The position numbers and the translations under genes are program-made. Under the pieces are notes generated by a model. The model ran no database searches and was not told the DNA's origin. It saw nothing but the letters and a program-made list of their open reading frames with translations. Shown piece by piece: positions 43,100 through 53,733 of a DNA stretch of 64,000 bases; the stretch's first letter is position 1, and each line of letters begins with the position of its first letter. The DNA is taken from positions 54,347 through 118,346 of the forward strand of contig JBAYOV010000004.1 of the NCBI GenBank assembly GCA_041678045.1, in the 5' to 3' direction. Source of the stretch: UBA2357 sp041678045. Lineage in GTDB: Bacteria; Pseudomonadota; Gammaproteobacteria; Burkholderiales; Rhodocyclaceae.

Positions 43100-44323
43100 A
43101 TGAACGCAGAAATCATACTTGGCATCGGCATGTTCACCGTCACCGTCGTCACGCTGGCGGTGGTCATCCTGATTGCCCGTTCCAAACTGGTCGCCAGCGG
43201 CGACGTGACCATCGATGTCAACGGCGAGAAGAAGATCACCGTTCCGGCTGGCGGCAAGCTGCTGCAGACCCTGGCCGAGAACGGGCTGTTCCTGCCCTCG
43301 GCCTGCGGTGGCGGCGGCACCTGCGCCCAGTGCAAGTGCAAGGTATTCGAAGGCGGCGGCTCCATGCTGCCCACCGAAGAGTCGCACTTCACCAAACGCG
43401 ACGCCCGGGAAGGCTGGCGTCTGTCCTGCCAGACGGCCGTCAAGCAGGACATGAAGGTCGAAGTGCCCGAGGAAGTGTTCGGCGTGAAGAAGTGGGAATG
43501 CACGGTGGAGTCCAACCCCAACGTGGCCACCTTCATCAAGGAACTCACCCTGCGCCTGCCCGAAGGCGAGAACGTCGACTTCCGCGCCGGCGGTTACGTG
43601 CAGCTCGAATGCCCGCCGCATGTTGTGAACTACAAGGACTTCGACATCCAGGACGAGTATCGCGGCGACTGGGACAAGTTCAACATGTGGCGCTTCGTGT
43701 CGAAGGTGGAGGAAACCACTATCCGCGCGTACTCCATGGCGAACTACCCGGAAGAGAAAGGGGTCGTAAAGTTCAACATCCGCGTCGCCTCGCCCCCGCC
43801 GGGTCGTGACGACATTCCGCCGGGAAAGATGTCCAGTTGGGTGTTCAACCTGAAGCCGGGCGACAAGGTCACGGTGTATGGCCCGTTCGGCGAGTTTTTC
43901 GCACGCGACACCGACAACGAGATGGTGTTCATTGGCGGGGGCGCGGGCATGGCCCCGATGCGTTCGCACATCTTCGACCAGCTCAAGCGCCTGAGCAGCA
44001 AGCGCAAGATCACCTTCTGGTACGGTGCCCGCTCGATGCGCGAAGCCTTCTACGTCGAAGAGTTCGACAAGCTTCAGGAAGACAACCCGAACTTCAAGTG
44101 GCATCTGGCGCTGTCCGACCCGTTGCCGGAAGACAACTGGACCGGCTACACCGGCTTCATCCACAACGTGCTGTACGAGAACTACCTGAAGAACCATCCG
44201 GCACCGGAAGACTGCGAGTTCTACATGTGCGGACCTCCGATGATGAACGCCGCAGTCATCCAGATGCTGCTGGATCTGGGCGTCGAACGCGAGAACATCA
44301 TGCTCGACGACTTCGGCGGCTGA
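43100..44323 (+). CDS. nqrF: Na+-NQR subunit F, NADH dehydrogenase subunit
   Basis: 407 residues: one membrane helix (MFTVTVVTLAVVILIA), a plant-type [2Fe-2S] domain with CGGGGTCAQCKC and a fourth Cys in LSCQTA, then the FAD/NADH reductase fold with RAYSMANYPEE for FAD and FIGGGAGMAPMRSH for NADH. It takes electrons from NADH and passes them into NqrD/E. AGGAGG precedes ATG. Ends with the C-terminal DDFGG common to the family. Confidence 0.97.
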   Translation: MNAEIILGIGMFTVTVVTLAVVILIARSKLVASGDVTIDVNGEKKITVPAGGKLLQTLAENGLFLPSACGGGGTCAQCKCKVFEGGGSMLPTEESHFTKRDAREGWRLSCQTAVKQDMKVEVPEEVFGVKKWECTVESNPNVATFIKELTLRLPEGENVDFRAGGYVQLECPPHVVNYKDFDIQDEYRGDWDKFNMWRFVSKVEETTIRAYSMANYPEEKGVVKFNIRVASPPPGRDDIPPGKMSSWVFNLKPGDKVTVYGPFGEFFARDTDNEMVFIGGGAGMAPMRSHIFDQLKRLSSKRKITFWYGARSMREAFYVEEFDKLQEDNPNFKWHLALSDPLPEDNWTGYTGFIHNVLYENYLKNHPAPEDCEFYMCGPPMMNAAVIQMLLDLGVERENIMLDDFGG

Positions 44324-44386
44324 CGAACAGGCGCCGCGTTTCCGGACGATCCGGCAATGCGGCGCCGTATTTCAAAGGAGAACGTC

Positions 44387-44620
44387 ATGACCCTGTCCAC
44401 TTTCCTCCTCACCTTCGTCATCGTCGGCCTGGTTGTGGCCGGCATGGCCATCGGCGTGATTGCCGGACGCAAGCCGATTGCCGGCAGTTGCGGCGGACTG
44501 GGCAAGATCGGTCTGGAATGTGACGGTGGCTGCGAAAACCCCTGCCCGAAGCGTCGGGCCAAAATGGAAGCAGCCAGACTCGAAGCCGAAAGACTCGAAG
44601 CTGAAAGGAATCAAACATGA
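44387..44620 (+). CDS. nqrM: Na+-NQR maturation protein NqrM (DUF539)
   Basis: 77 residues from ATG 44387 with AAAGGAG upstream. One membrane helix (FLLTFVIVGLVVAGMAIGVI) is followed by the four-cysteine pattern CGGLGKIGLECDGGCENPC. NqrM delivers iron to the NqrD/NqrE site. A charged helical tail rich in Glu, Ala and Arg ends the protein. Its stop overlaps the CBS gene start by 4 nt (ATGA). Confidence 0.93.
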   Translation: MTLSTFLLTFVIVGLVVAGMAIGVIAGRKPIAGSCGGLGKIGLECDGGCENPCPKRRAKMEAARLEAERLEAERNQT

Positions 44621-45027
44621 AGACAAAAGCCATGCTGGAGTCCCTGCTGGTCAGGGACTACATGGTCGGAGACACCCTTGCCTTCACCCCGGACACGCCG
44701 GTACTGAAGGCCATTCACAAACTCATCCAGCACGAACTGACCGGTGCCCCGGTGATCGACACCGCCGGCCGGGTAATCGGCTTCCTGTCCGAAAAAGACT
44801 GCATGAAGGCCTCGCTCAGCGCGTCCTATTACGAGGATCAGGGCGGTCGTGTCGAGGACGTGATGACCCGCTCAGTGATCAGCCTTCAGACGGACGACTC
44901 CCTGATGAAGGCCGTAGAGCTTTTCCTGGCCCAGCCGTTCCGCTGCTATCCGGTGGTCAACGACAGCCGTCTGGTCGGTCAACTCAGCCGCCGCTGCGTA
45001 CTGAAAGCCATGGAAAAACTCTGGTAA
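44617..45027 (+). CDS. Tandem CBS-domain protein cotranscribed with nqr
   Basis: 136 residues made of two CBS domains and little else: VRDYMVGDTLAFTPDTPVLK to SEKDCMKASL, then VEDVMTRSVISLQTDDSLMK to SRRCVLKAME. CBS pairs bind adenosine nucleotides and often sense energy charge. It starts on an ATGA overlap with nqrM, so its synthesis is coupled to the NQR maturation factor, and an intrinsic terminator follows. I infer a sensing or regulatory role toward NQR; there is no direct proof. No transport or enzyme domain is attached. Confidence 0.88.
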   Translation: MKTKAMLESLLVRDYMVGDTLAFTPDTPVLKAIHKLIQHELTGAPVIDTAGRVIGFLSEKDCMKASLSASYYEDQGGRVEDVMTRSVISLQTDDSLMKAVELFLAQPFRCYPVVNDSRLVGQLSRRCVLKAMEKLW

Positions 45028-45050
45028 CCCCGGAGCAAGCACGCAGTTCA

Positions 45051-45080
45051 AGGGCGGTCATCTTCCATGACCGCCCTTTT
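45051..45080 (+). terminator. Intrinsic terminator of the nqr operon
   Basis: AGGGCGGTCAT (45051-45061) pairs with ATGACCGCCCT (45067-45077) around CTTCC, followed by TTTTTCTTTTTG. Confidence 0.93.
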
Positions 45081-45125
45081 TCTTTTTGAGCACATCGCAG
45101 GCCGCATACGAATTCCCGAGTTTGC

Positions 45126-45133
45126 GCTAGAAT
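45126..45133 (+). promoter_or_regulatory. -10 element of ilvE promoter (GCTAGAAT)
   Basis: Octamer GCTAGAAT, 58 nt before the chosen ilvE ATG. The -35 region is not recognisable. Confidence 0.45.
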
Positions 45134-45191
45134 TTACGGTTCATCGGCACAATATGCCGACCCTCAGAGCTCATTGCAGGAGATTCCTTTC

Positions 45192-46112
45192 ATGTCCATG
45201 GCTGACCGCGACGGTTTCATCTGGTACGACGGCAAACTCGTTCCATGGCGCGATGCGACCACGCACGTGCTGTCCCATTCGCTCCACTACGGCCTCTCCG
45301 TATTCGAGGGCGTACGGGCTTACAACACCGTCAAGGGCACGGCCATCTTCCGGCTCGCCGAGCACACCCAGCGCTTGCTCAACTCCGGCAAGATCTACAT
45401 GATGGACATCCCCTACTCGCGGGATGAACTGATGGCCGCACAGCTCGAAGTGGTGCGCGCCAACAAGCTGGAATCCTGCTATCTGCGCCCGATTGCCTTC
45501 TACGGCTCGGAAAAGATGGGCATCTCCACCCGGGGCGCCACGGTGCATGTGGCCATTGCCGCCTGGCCCTGGGGTGCCTACCTGGGCGAGGACGGCCTGG
45601 AGCGCGGCATCCGGGTGAAGACCTCGTCGTTTGCGCGTCACCATGTGAACGTCACCATGCCGCGTGCCAAGCTGGCCAGCACCTATGCCAACTCCATTCT
45701 TGCCAATCTGGAAGCCACGCAGGACGGTTACGATGAGGCCCTGCTGCTCGACACCCAGGGTTTCGTGGCCGAAGGCGCCGGCGAGAACCTGTTCGTGATC
45801 AAGGATGGCAAGATCTACGAGCCCGAGATCGCTTCGGCCCTGACCGGCATCACCCGTGACTCGGTCATCACCGTGGCGCGCGAATTCGGGCTGGAAGTGC
45901 AGTCCCGCCGACTGACCCGCGACGACATCTACATTGCGGACGAAGCCTTCTTCACCGGCACGGCGGCCGAAGTCACCCCCATCCGCGAACTCGACAACCG
46001 CGTGATTGGCGAAGGCCGGCGTGGCCCGGTCACCGAGAAGATCCAGTCCCGCTTCTTCGACATCGTCAACGGCCGTGCCCCTGAATACGCGCACTGGCTG
46101 ACCTGCATCTGA
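45192..46112 (+). CDS. ilvE: Branched-chain amino acid aminotransferase
   Basis: 306 residues. Fold-type IV PLP enzyme: HVLSHSLHYGLSVFEGVRAY at the start, the PLP lysine in MPRAKLASTYANSILANLEA, and EGAGENLFVIKDGKIYEPE. It transaminates 2-oxo acids to Leu, Ile and Val with glutamate. ATG 45192 was chosen because CAGGAG lies 9 nt upstream; an earlier ATG two codons after it is also possible. A zinc-finger gene follows after 7 nt. Confidence 0.95.
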   Translation: MSMADRDGFIWYDGKLVPWRDATTHVLSHSLHYGLSVFEGVRAYNTVKGTAIFRLAEHTQRLLNSGKIYMMDIPYSRDELMAAQLEVVRANKLESCYLRPIAFYGSEKMGISTRGATVHVAIAAWPWGAYLGEDGLERGIRVKTSSFARHHVNVTMPRAKLASTYANSILANLEATQDGYDEALLLDTQGFVAEGAGENLFVIKDGKIYEPEIASALTGITRDSVITVAREFGLEVQSRRLTRDDIYIADEAFFTGTAAEVTPIRELDNRVIGEGRRGPVTEKIQSRFFDIVNGRAPEYAHWLTCI

Positions 46113-46119
46113 GGTTCTC

Positions 46120-46320
46120 ATGCCAAGCGCGAACAACAAGCAAGCGCCGATCGAGGTCAGCGCTGCCGACCTGCCCCTGGCCTGCCCGCGTCCGGGTGCC
46201 CCGCTGTGGGCACAACACCCCAGGGTCTTTCTGGATGTACTGAAGGAAGGCGAGGCCGTCTGTCCTTACTGCAGTGCGCACTACGTGTTCACCGGCGAAC
46301 GCCCCAAAGGGCATCACTGA
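46120..46320 (+). CDS. Small CHCC-type zinc-finger protein
   Basis: 66 residues. The C-terminal VCPYCSAHYVFTGE with an earlier LACPRPGAPLWAQHPRVFLD gives the C-H-C-C zinc pattern of the zf-CHCC family, related to the NDUFS6 homologs of complex I. Function in bacteria is not settled. It follows ilvE by 7 nt with a GAGG site and closes with an intrinsic terminator; this ilvE-zf-CHCC pair is common in betaproteobacteria. Confidence 0.88.
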   Translation: MPSANNKQAPIEVSAADLPLACPRPGAPLWAQHPRVFLDVLKEGEAVCPYCSAHYVFTGERPKGHH

Positions 46321-46341
46321 GAAACGCGCGCACCGATCTTC

Positions 46342-46368
46342 AAGGGGGCCTCCGATCGGCCCCTTTTT
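46342..46368 (+). terminator. Intrinsic terminator after the ilvE operon
   Basis: AAGGGGGCC (46342-46350) pairs, with one bulge, with GGCCCCTTT around a 6-nt loop and runs into TTTTT. Confidence 0.85.
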
Positions 46369-46502
46369 CATGCCCTCCCTCCGGCCCGAGCAACACGCGG
46401 ATACATTTGAATGTCATGACCGGCCTGTCCGCCACGGCGCAGGCTGCATCCGGGCCTGCTCCTTCTGGGATAATGTGCGCTTTGCCCACTTCACCGGACA
46501 AC

Positions 46503-47894
46503 ATGACCAACACGCCGTATGCTCCCCCCGCACCCGAGATCTTCAAGGCCTACGACATTCGTGGCATCGTGGATCGCACACTGACCGTCGATTCGGTCCG
46601 CGCAATTGGCCACGCCCTGGGCTCGGAAGCCCTGGCACGCGGGCAGCGTGAAATCGCCATCGGCCGGGATGGCCGTCTGTCCGGTCCGGCGCTGGCAGGC
46701 GCCCTGGCCGACGGCATTCGTGCCGCAGGCCTCGATGTGGTCGACATTGGCTGCGTGCCCACTCCACTCACGTACTTTGCCGCGCACTATCTGGGCACCG
46801 ACTCCTGCGTGAGCGTGACCGGCAGTCACAACCCCCCGGACTACAACGGACTGAAGATGGTCCTCGGCGGGGAAACCCTGCACGGGGCGCAGATCCAGGC
46901 CCTGCGCCAGCGCATCCTCGACGGAGAACTGTCCACCGGGCAGGGCGCGCTGCGCAGCGCCGACGTCACTGCGGCTTACATCGAGCGGGTGATCGAAGAC
47001 ATCCGCCTCGCCCGTCCCATGAAGATCGTGGTCGACTGCGGCAACGGCGTGGCTGGTGGCATTGCCCCCGAGTTGTTCCGCAGGCTGGGCTGCGAAGTCG
47101 TCGAACTGTTCTGCGAGGTGGACGGCAACTTCCCGAACCACCATCCGGACCCCTCCAAACCGGAAAACCTGCAGGACGTCATCCGTACCCTGCAAGCCAC
47201 CGACGCCGAACTCGGGCTGGCCTTCGACGGTGACGGCGACCGCCTGGGCGTGGTCACCAAGGAAGGGCAGATCATCTACCCAGACCGCCAGCTGATGCTG
47301 TTCGCACAGGACGTGCTGTCGCGTGTGCCGGGCGGCGAAATCATCTACGACGTGAAATGCAGCCGCAACCTCGCCCGCTGGGTACGCCAGCATGGCGGTA
47401 CGCCCACGATGTGGAACACCGGCCATGCGCTGGTGAAGGCCAAGCTCAAGGAAACCGGCGCGCCGCTGGCCGGCGAGATGAGCGGCCACATGTTCTTCAA
47501 GGAGCGTTGGTACGGTTTTGATGACGGCTTGTACTCGGGCGCCCGTCTGCTGGAAATCCTGTCCACTCACCCCGATGCGTCGTCCGTGCTGAATGCGCTA
47601 CCGGATGCCGTCAGCACCCCCGAGCTGAACATCCAGATGAACGAAGGCGAACCTTTCGAACTGGTACGCCGACTGCGCGAGCAGGCCCGCTTCAGCGGTG
47701 CGGAAGACATCATCACCCTGGACGGCGTGCGCGTGGAGTACACCGACGGCTTTGGCCTGGCCCGCGCCTCCAACACCACCCCGGTCGTGGTGCTGCGCTT
47801 TGAAGCCGACAACGAGGCGGCACTGAGCCGCATCCAGTCGGACTTTCGCACCGCCCTGAATACCGTCTGGCCCGGAGCAACCCTGCCCTTCTGA
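46503..47894 (+). CDS. Phosphomannomutase/phosphoglucomutase (AlgC type)
   Basis: 463 residues, alpha-D-phosphohexomutase fold in four domains. Phosphoserine loop VTGSHNPPDYNGLKM (about 107), metal loop AFDGDGDRLGVV (about 241), sugar loop GEMSGHMFFKERW (about 324), and phosphate-binding YTDGFGLARASNTTP at the end. It interconverts hexose 1- and 6-phosphates for exopolysaccharide and LPS, which fits a floc-forming organism. ATG 46503 starts the family; a GATAAT -10 (46469-46474) lies 28 nt upstream. Named algC or manB in relatives. Confidence 0.92.
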   Translation: MTNTPYAPPAPEIFKAYDIRGIVDRTLTVDSVRAIGHALGSEALARGQREIAIGRDGRLSGPALAGALADGIRAAGLDVVDIGCVPTPLTYFAAHYLGTDSCVSVTGSHNPPDYNGLKMVLGGETLHGAQIQALRQRILDGELSTGQGALRSADVTAAYIERVIEDIRLARPMKIVVDCGNGVAGGIAPELFRRLGCEVVELFCEVDGNFPNHHPDPSKPENLQDVIRTLQATDAELGLAFDGDGDRLGVVTKEGQIIYPDRQLMLFAQDVLSRVPGGEIIYDVKCSRNLARWVRQHGGTPTMWNTGHALVKAKLKETGAPLAGEMSGHMFFKERWYGFDDGLYSGARLLEILSTHPDASSVLNALPDAVSTPELNIQMNEGEPFELVRRLREQARFSGAEDIITLDGVRVEYTDGFGLARASNTTPVVVLRFEADNEAALSRIQSDFRTALNTVWPGATLPF

Positions 47895-47898
47895 CAGC

Positions 47899-47927
47899 AC
47901 AAGGGGGCGCTCGCTGCGCCCCCTTGT
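47899..47927. terminator. Hairpin terminator between phosphohexomutase and alaS
   Basis: ACAAGGGGGCGC (47899-47910) pairs with GCGCCCCCTTGT (47916-47927), a perfect 12-bp stem with a 5-nt loop. The T tract is short, so it may work best as a convergent-gene barrier. Confidence 0.75.
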
Positions 47928-47978
47928 CTTTGGTTTGCTTGTGTCACGCTCAGGATGAACGTGACCCGCCGCCGGACC

Positions 47979-50600
<2,622 letters not shown>

Positions 50601-50767
50601 GTTCGTTGGCGTGTAATCGGGCAATGAGCCTGAAGCGCAGGCTGAATGTTGAAGTTTAACATGAGCGCTTCCAGCGCAATGCGCCGCAAAACTCGCCAAA
50701 CTCGCCTCACCGGCCGAAAGACATGCCTCATCGGCACGCTTGGCGAATGTTCGGGTTTGACTCTATA

Positions 50768-50785
50768 GTTGACGTTCACGTCAAC
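50768..50785. promoter_or_regulatory. Perfect inverted repeat upstream of the adenosyltransferase gene
   Basis: GTTGACG (50768-50774) and CGTCAAC (50779-50785) flank TTCA. It sits just after a TTGACT (50757-50762) / TATAGT pair and before the ribosome site. The shape resembles operators of MerR-family regulators such as LiuR; the regulator is not in the window. Confidence 0.55.
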
Positions 50786-50805
50786 CTGACTGCAACGAGG
50801 AGACC

Positions 50806-51357
50806 ATGGGAAACCGACTGTCCAAGATCTACACCCGCACAGGAGATGCGGGCACCACCGGCCTGGGCGATGGCAAGCGCGTGTCCAAGAACAGCCTGCG
50901 CATTCATGCACTGGGCGAGGTTGACGAACTGAACGCGATCGTCGGCCTCCTGCTGGCCGAAACCCTGCCCGACGAGGTACGCGCCCTGCTCACCGATGTA
51001 CAGCACGATCTGTTCGATCTGGGAGGCGAAGTGTGCATTCCAGGCATGAGCATGATCACCGACAAACAGGTGACCCATCTCGAGAACGAACTGGATCGCT
51101 TCAACGAACCCCTCGAACCCCTGAAGGACTTCATCCTGCCCGGTGGCACCCGTGCCGCCGCGATCACCCACCACGCCCGCACCGTATGCCGGCGCGCGGA
51201 ACGCTCGCTGGTCGCGCTGGCGCTGGAAGAGGCGGTGAACGATGCACCGCGCCAGTACCTGAACCGGCTCTCCGACCTGCTCTTCGTGCTCGGCCGGGTG
51301 CTCAACCGCAGCGCCGGCCGGGGCGACGTACTGTGGCAGAAACGCAAGAACGCCTGA
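50806..51357 (+). CDS. pduO: Cob(I)alamin adenosyltransferase, PduO type
   Basis: 183 residues. YTRTGDAGTTGLGDGKRVSK at the N-terminus, HALGEVDELNAIVGLLLAE, and the C-terminal ARTVCRRAERSLVAL with NRLSDLLFVLGR are the PduO-family ATP and cobalamin motifs. It makes adenosylcobalamin for enzymes such as methylmalonyl-CoA mutase. GAGGAG precedes ATG. It is convergent with dinB, 6 nt between stops. No other B12 gene is nearby and no cobalamin riboswitch is visible in its 5' region. Confidence 0.93.
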   Translation: MGNRLSKIYTRTGDAGTTGLGDGKRVSKNSLRIHALGEVDELNAIVGLLLAETLPDEVRALLTDVQHDLFDLGGEVCIPGMSMITDKQVTHLENELDRFNEPLEPLKDFILPGGTRAAAITHHARTVCRRAERSLVALALEEAVNDAPRQYLNRLSDLLFVLGRVLNRSAGRGDVLWQKRKNA

Positions 51358-51363
51358 CGCGGC

Positions 51364-52497
51364 TCAATCCGGCCCCAACGCCTCGAAGAGGGTGAGCTGG
51401 CCGGCCAGCGGGGCCTCCGGCTGGTTGAAACGCACGCCCACGCCCAGCAAGCGCACAGGCTGACAGCTGCGCGCCCAGGCCTCGTCGAGCAAACGCATCC
51501 ATACGGCCCTGTCCGGAGCCTCGGCCACACACTCGGCCGTGGTGCGGGAAAAATCGGCGAAGCGTATCTTCACGAACGCCTTGTGCAACGGCCCCGGCAG
51601 GCGGGCGCGGGCCAGCCGCGTGGAGAACTCCTCGAGCAGTGCCGGCAACGCCGAATGACAGGCTGCAAGGTCGAGCAAATCGCGCTGGTAGGTGGTTTCC
51701 ACCGACAGGGACTTGCGCGGCCGGTCCGGCACCACCGGGCGCTCGTCGATGCCACGACACAGGCGGTACAGGCTGGCCCCGAAGCTGCCGAAATGGCCCA
51801 CCAGTGCGGCCTCGTGCAAGGCGCGCAGATCGCCACAGGTGTCCACCCCGAGGGCAGCCAGTCGCTCGGCCGTCACCTTGCCCACGCCGAACAGCCGCTT
51901 CACCGGCAGGGCTGCGACAAAGGCATCCACCTGGGCCGGTGGCACCACATGCTGACCGTTGGGCTTGTTCCAGTCGCTCGCCACCTTGGCAATGAACTTG
52001 TTCGGCGCAATGCCGGCCGAGGCGGTGATACCGACCTCACGGTGAATGCGCGCACGGATTTCGGTGGCCATCAGGGTGGCACTGCCTGAGCAGCGCTCGA
52101 CGCCCGTCACATCCAGATAGGCCTCATCGAGCGACAGTGGTTCGACCAGCGGCGTGTAGTCGCGATAAATCTCGAGGATCTGCCGTGACGCCGCGCGGTA
52201 GCGCTCGAAATCCGGTTTCAGCAGCACCAGATCGGGACACAGGCGCATTGCATGCGCGCTGGACATCGCCGAACGCACGCCAAAGGCGCGCGCCTCGTAA
52301 CTGCAGGTGGCAATCACCCCACGCCCCGACGGAGCGCCCCCCACCGCCACCGGACGCCCCCGCAACTCGGGGCGGTCACGCACCTCGATGGAGGCATAGA
52401 AGCTGTCGCAGTCGCAGTGGATGATCTTTCTGACGGCCCGCCGGCCGTCAGAAAGATCATTCGTACTGCGCGCGCTTGATCCGGCGGTTGCGCACAC
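51364..52497 (-). CDS. dinB: DNA polymerase IV (start codon uncertain)
   Basis: Y-family polymerase: HCDCDSFYASIEVRDRPELR carries the first catalytic Asp, LSLDEAYLDVT the Asp-Glu pair, then the thumb (KRLFGVGKVTAERLAALGVD) and little-finger domain. All catalytic residues are present. It performs error-prone translesion synthesis. The conserved protein begins near RKIIHCD (position 52431), but the frame has no ATG there: the only standard start is GTG 52497 inside the end of aroG, with a poorly spaced ribosome site. The nearest ATG (52460) is one frame off. A perfect 18-bp inverted repeat covers this junction, so the start may have been altered. Ending near residue 377 without the usual beta-clamp tail beyond QLTLFEALGPD. 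Confidence 0.85.
   Translation of the reverse strand: MCATAGSSARSTNDLSDGRRAVRKIIHCDCDSFYASIEVRDRPELRGRPVAVGGAPSGRGVIATCSYEARAFGVRSAMSSAHAMRLCPDLVLLKPDFERYRAASRQILEIYRDYTPLVEPLSLDEAYLDVTGVERCSGSATLMATEIRARIHREVGITASAGIAPNKFIAKVASDWNKPNGQHVVPPAQVDAFVAALPVKRLFGVGKVTAERLAALGVDTCGDLRALHEAALVGHFGSFGASLYRLCRGIDERPVVPDRPRKSLSVETTYQRDLLDLAACHSALPALLEEFSTRLARARLPGPLHKAFVKIRFADFSRTTAECVAEAPDRAVWMRLLDEAWARSCQPVRLLGVGVRFNQPEAPLAGQLTLFEALGPD
52421..52460. repeat. Perfect 18-bp inverted repeat at the aroG/dinB junction
   Basis: ATGATCTTTCTGACGGCC (52421-52438) and GGCCGTCAGAAAGATCAT (52443-52460) are exact reverse complements around CGCC. The repeat spans the aroG stop codon and the expected dinB start region. 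No T tract follows on either strand. Confidence 0.95.
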
Positions 52498-53542
52498 CTT
52501 CGGCGAGCACTTCGAGCACAGTCAGCGAATCTTCCCAGCCAATGCAGGCATCGGTGATGCTCTTGCCGTACTCCAGATCCTTGCCCGGCACCAAATCCTG
52601 ACGGCCTTCCTTCAGGTGGGACTCGACCATCACGCCGATGATGCGCTCCTCGCCCGCCGCCATCTGGCTGGCCACATCGCGCGCCACCTCGACCTGCAAC
52701 TTGTGCTGCTTACGGCTGTTGGCGTGGGAAAAGTCGACCATCACCTTGCCCGGCACACCCGAGGTCGCCATCTCCTTGCACGCCATGTCGACGCTGGCCG
52801 CATCGTAGTTGGTGGACTGGCTGCCACCGCGCAGGATGACATGGCAGTCCTCATTGCCGCGTGTGGTCACGATGGCCGAATGGCCCGCCTTGGTCACCGA
52901 CAGGAAGTGATGCGGCGACTGCGCCGCCTTGATCGCATCGACCGCAATGCGCACATTGCCGTCCGTGCCATTCTTGAAACCCACCGGGCACGACAGGCCG
53001 GATGCCAGCTCACGGTGCACCTGGCTTTCTGTGGTGCGCGCGCCGATGGCCCCCCAGGCAATCAGGTCGGCAATGTACTGCGGCGTGATCATGTCCAGAA
53101 ACTCGGTGCCGGCAGGCAGACCCAGTTCGTTGATTTCCCACAGCAGCTTGCGCGCCAGCCGGACCCCTTCATTGATCCGGAAGCTGTTGTCCAGATAGGG
53201 GTCATTGATCAACCCCTTCCAGCCCACGGTGGTACGCGGTTTTTCGAAATACACCCGCATCACGATCAACAGGTCGTCCTTCAGCCGGTCGGCCTCCACC
53301 TTGAGCTTGTTCGCATACTCCAGCGCCGCATCGATGTCGTGGATGGAGCATGGCCCGATCACCACCAGCAGGCGGTCGTCCGCGCCAAACAGAATGCGGT
53401 GAATCCCCTGACGTGCCTGAAAAGCCGTCTCGGCAGCCTTGGCAGTGGCCGGAAACTCGCGCAGCACATGGGCTGGCGGAATCAGTTCCTTGATTTCCTG
53501 GATGCGGACATCGTCGATATGGATTTTCACCGAAGCGGACAT
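52457..53542 (-). CDS. aroG: 3-deoxy-7-phosphoheptulonate synthase, AroG/F/H class I
   Basis: 361 residues starting MSASVKIHIDDVRIQEIKEL from ATG 53542. Conserved motifs are LLVVIGPCSIHDIDAALEYA with the metal Cys, MRVYFEKPRTTVGWKGLIND, GFKNGTDGN and VMVDFSHANSRKQH. It condenses PEP and erythrose 4-phosphate as the first step of the shikimate pathway, and class I members are feedback-inhibited by aromatic amino acids; which one cannot be read reliably here. The 60-residue upstream extension is not conserved. dinB follows on the same strand. Confidence 0.95.
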   Translation of the reverse strand: MSASVKIHIDDVRIQEIKELIPPAHVLREFPATAKAAETAFQARQGIHRILFGADDRLLVVIGPCSIHDIDAALEYANKLKVEADRLKDDLLIVMRVYFEKPRTTVGWKGLINDPYLDNSFRINEGVRLARKLLWEINELGLPAGTEFLDMITPQYIADLIAWGAIGARTTESQVHRELASGLSCPVGFKNGTDGNVRIAVDAIKAAQSPHHFLSVTKAGHSAIVTTRGNEDCHVILRGGSQSTNYDAASVDMACKEMATSGVPGKVMVDFSHANSRKQHKLQVEVARDVASQMAAGEERIIGVMVESHLKEGRQDLVPGKDLEYGKSITDACIGWEDSLTVLEVLAEGVRNRRIKRAQYE

Positions 53543-53733
53543 GGATCTACTCTTGATAATGTTGTATTGATCGATTTGGACGGTCGAGTTTAACCGATTC
53601 AACCGATAGAAACAGGGCATCGCCACGATTTGCAACCATCCGGACACCACGGGTGTCTGAGCGTCACAGTGGACATTTCTGCAATGTACAGAAGTCACCT
53701 CTCCCCCAGAAACTGCAGCCACCGGATCAGATC

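Noticed and set aside
42383..44197. 604-residue minus-strand frame opposite nqrE and nqrF
   Set aside because: Antisense shadow of two well-conserved NQR subunits.
50757..50769. TTGACTCTATAGT as a PbrR/CadR-type heavy-metal promoter
   Set aside because: Only the left half resembles such promoters; the right half-site is missing and no metal genes are near.
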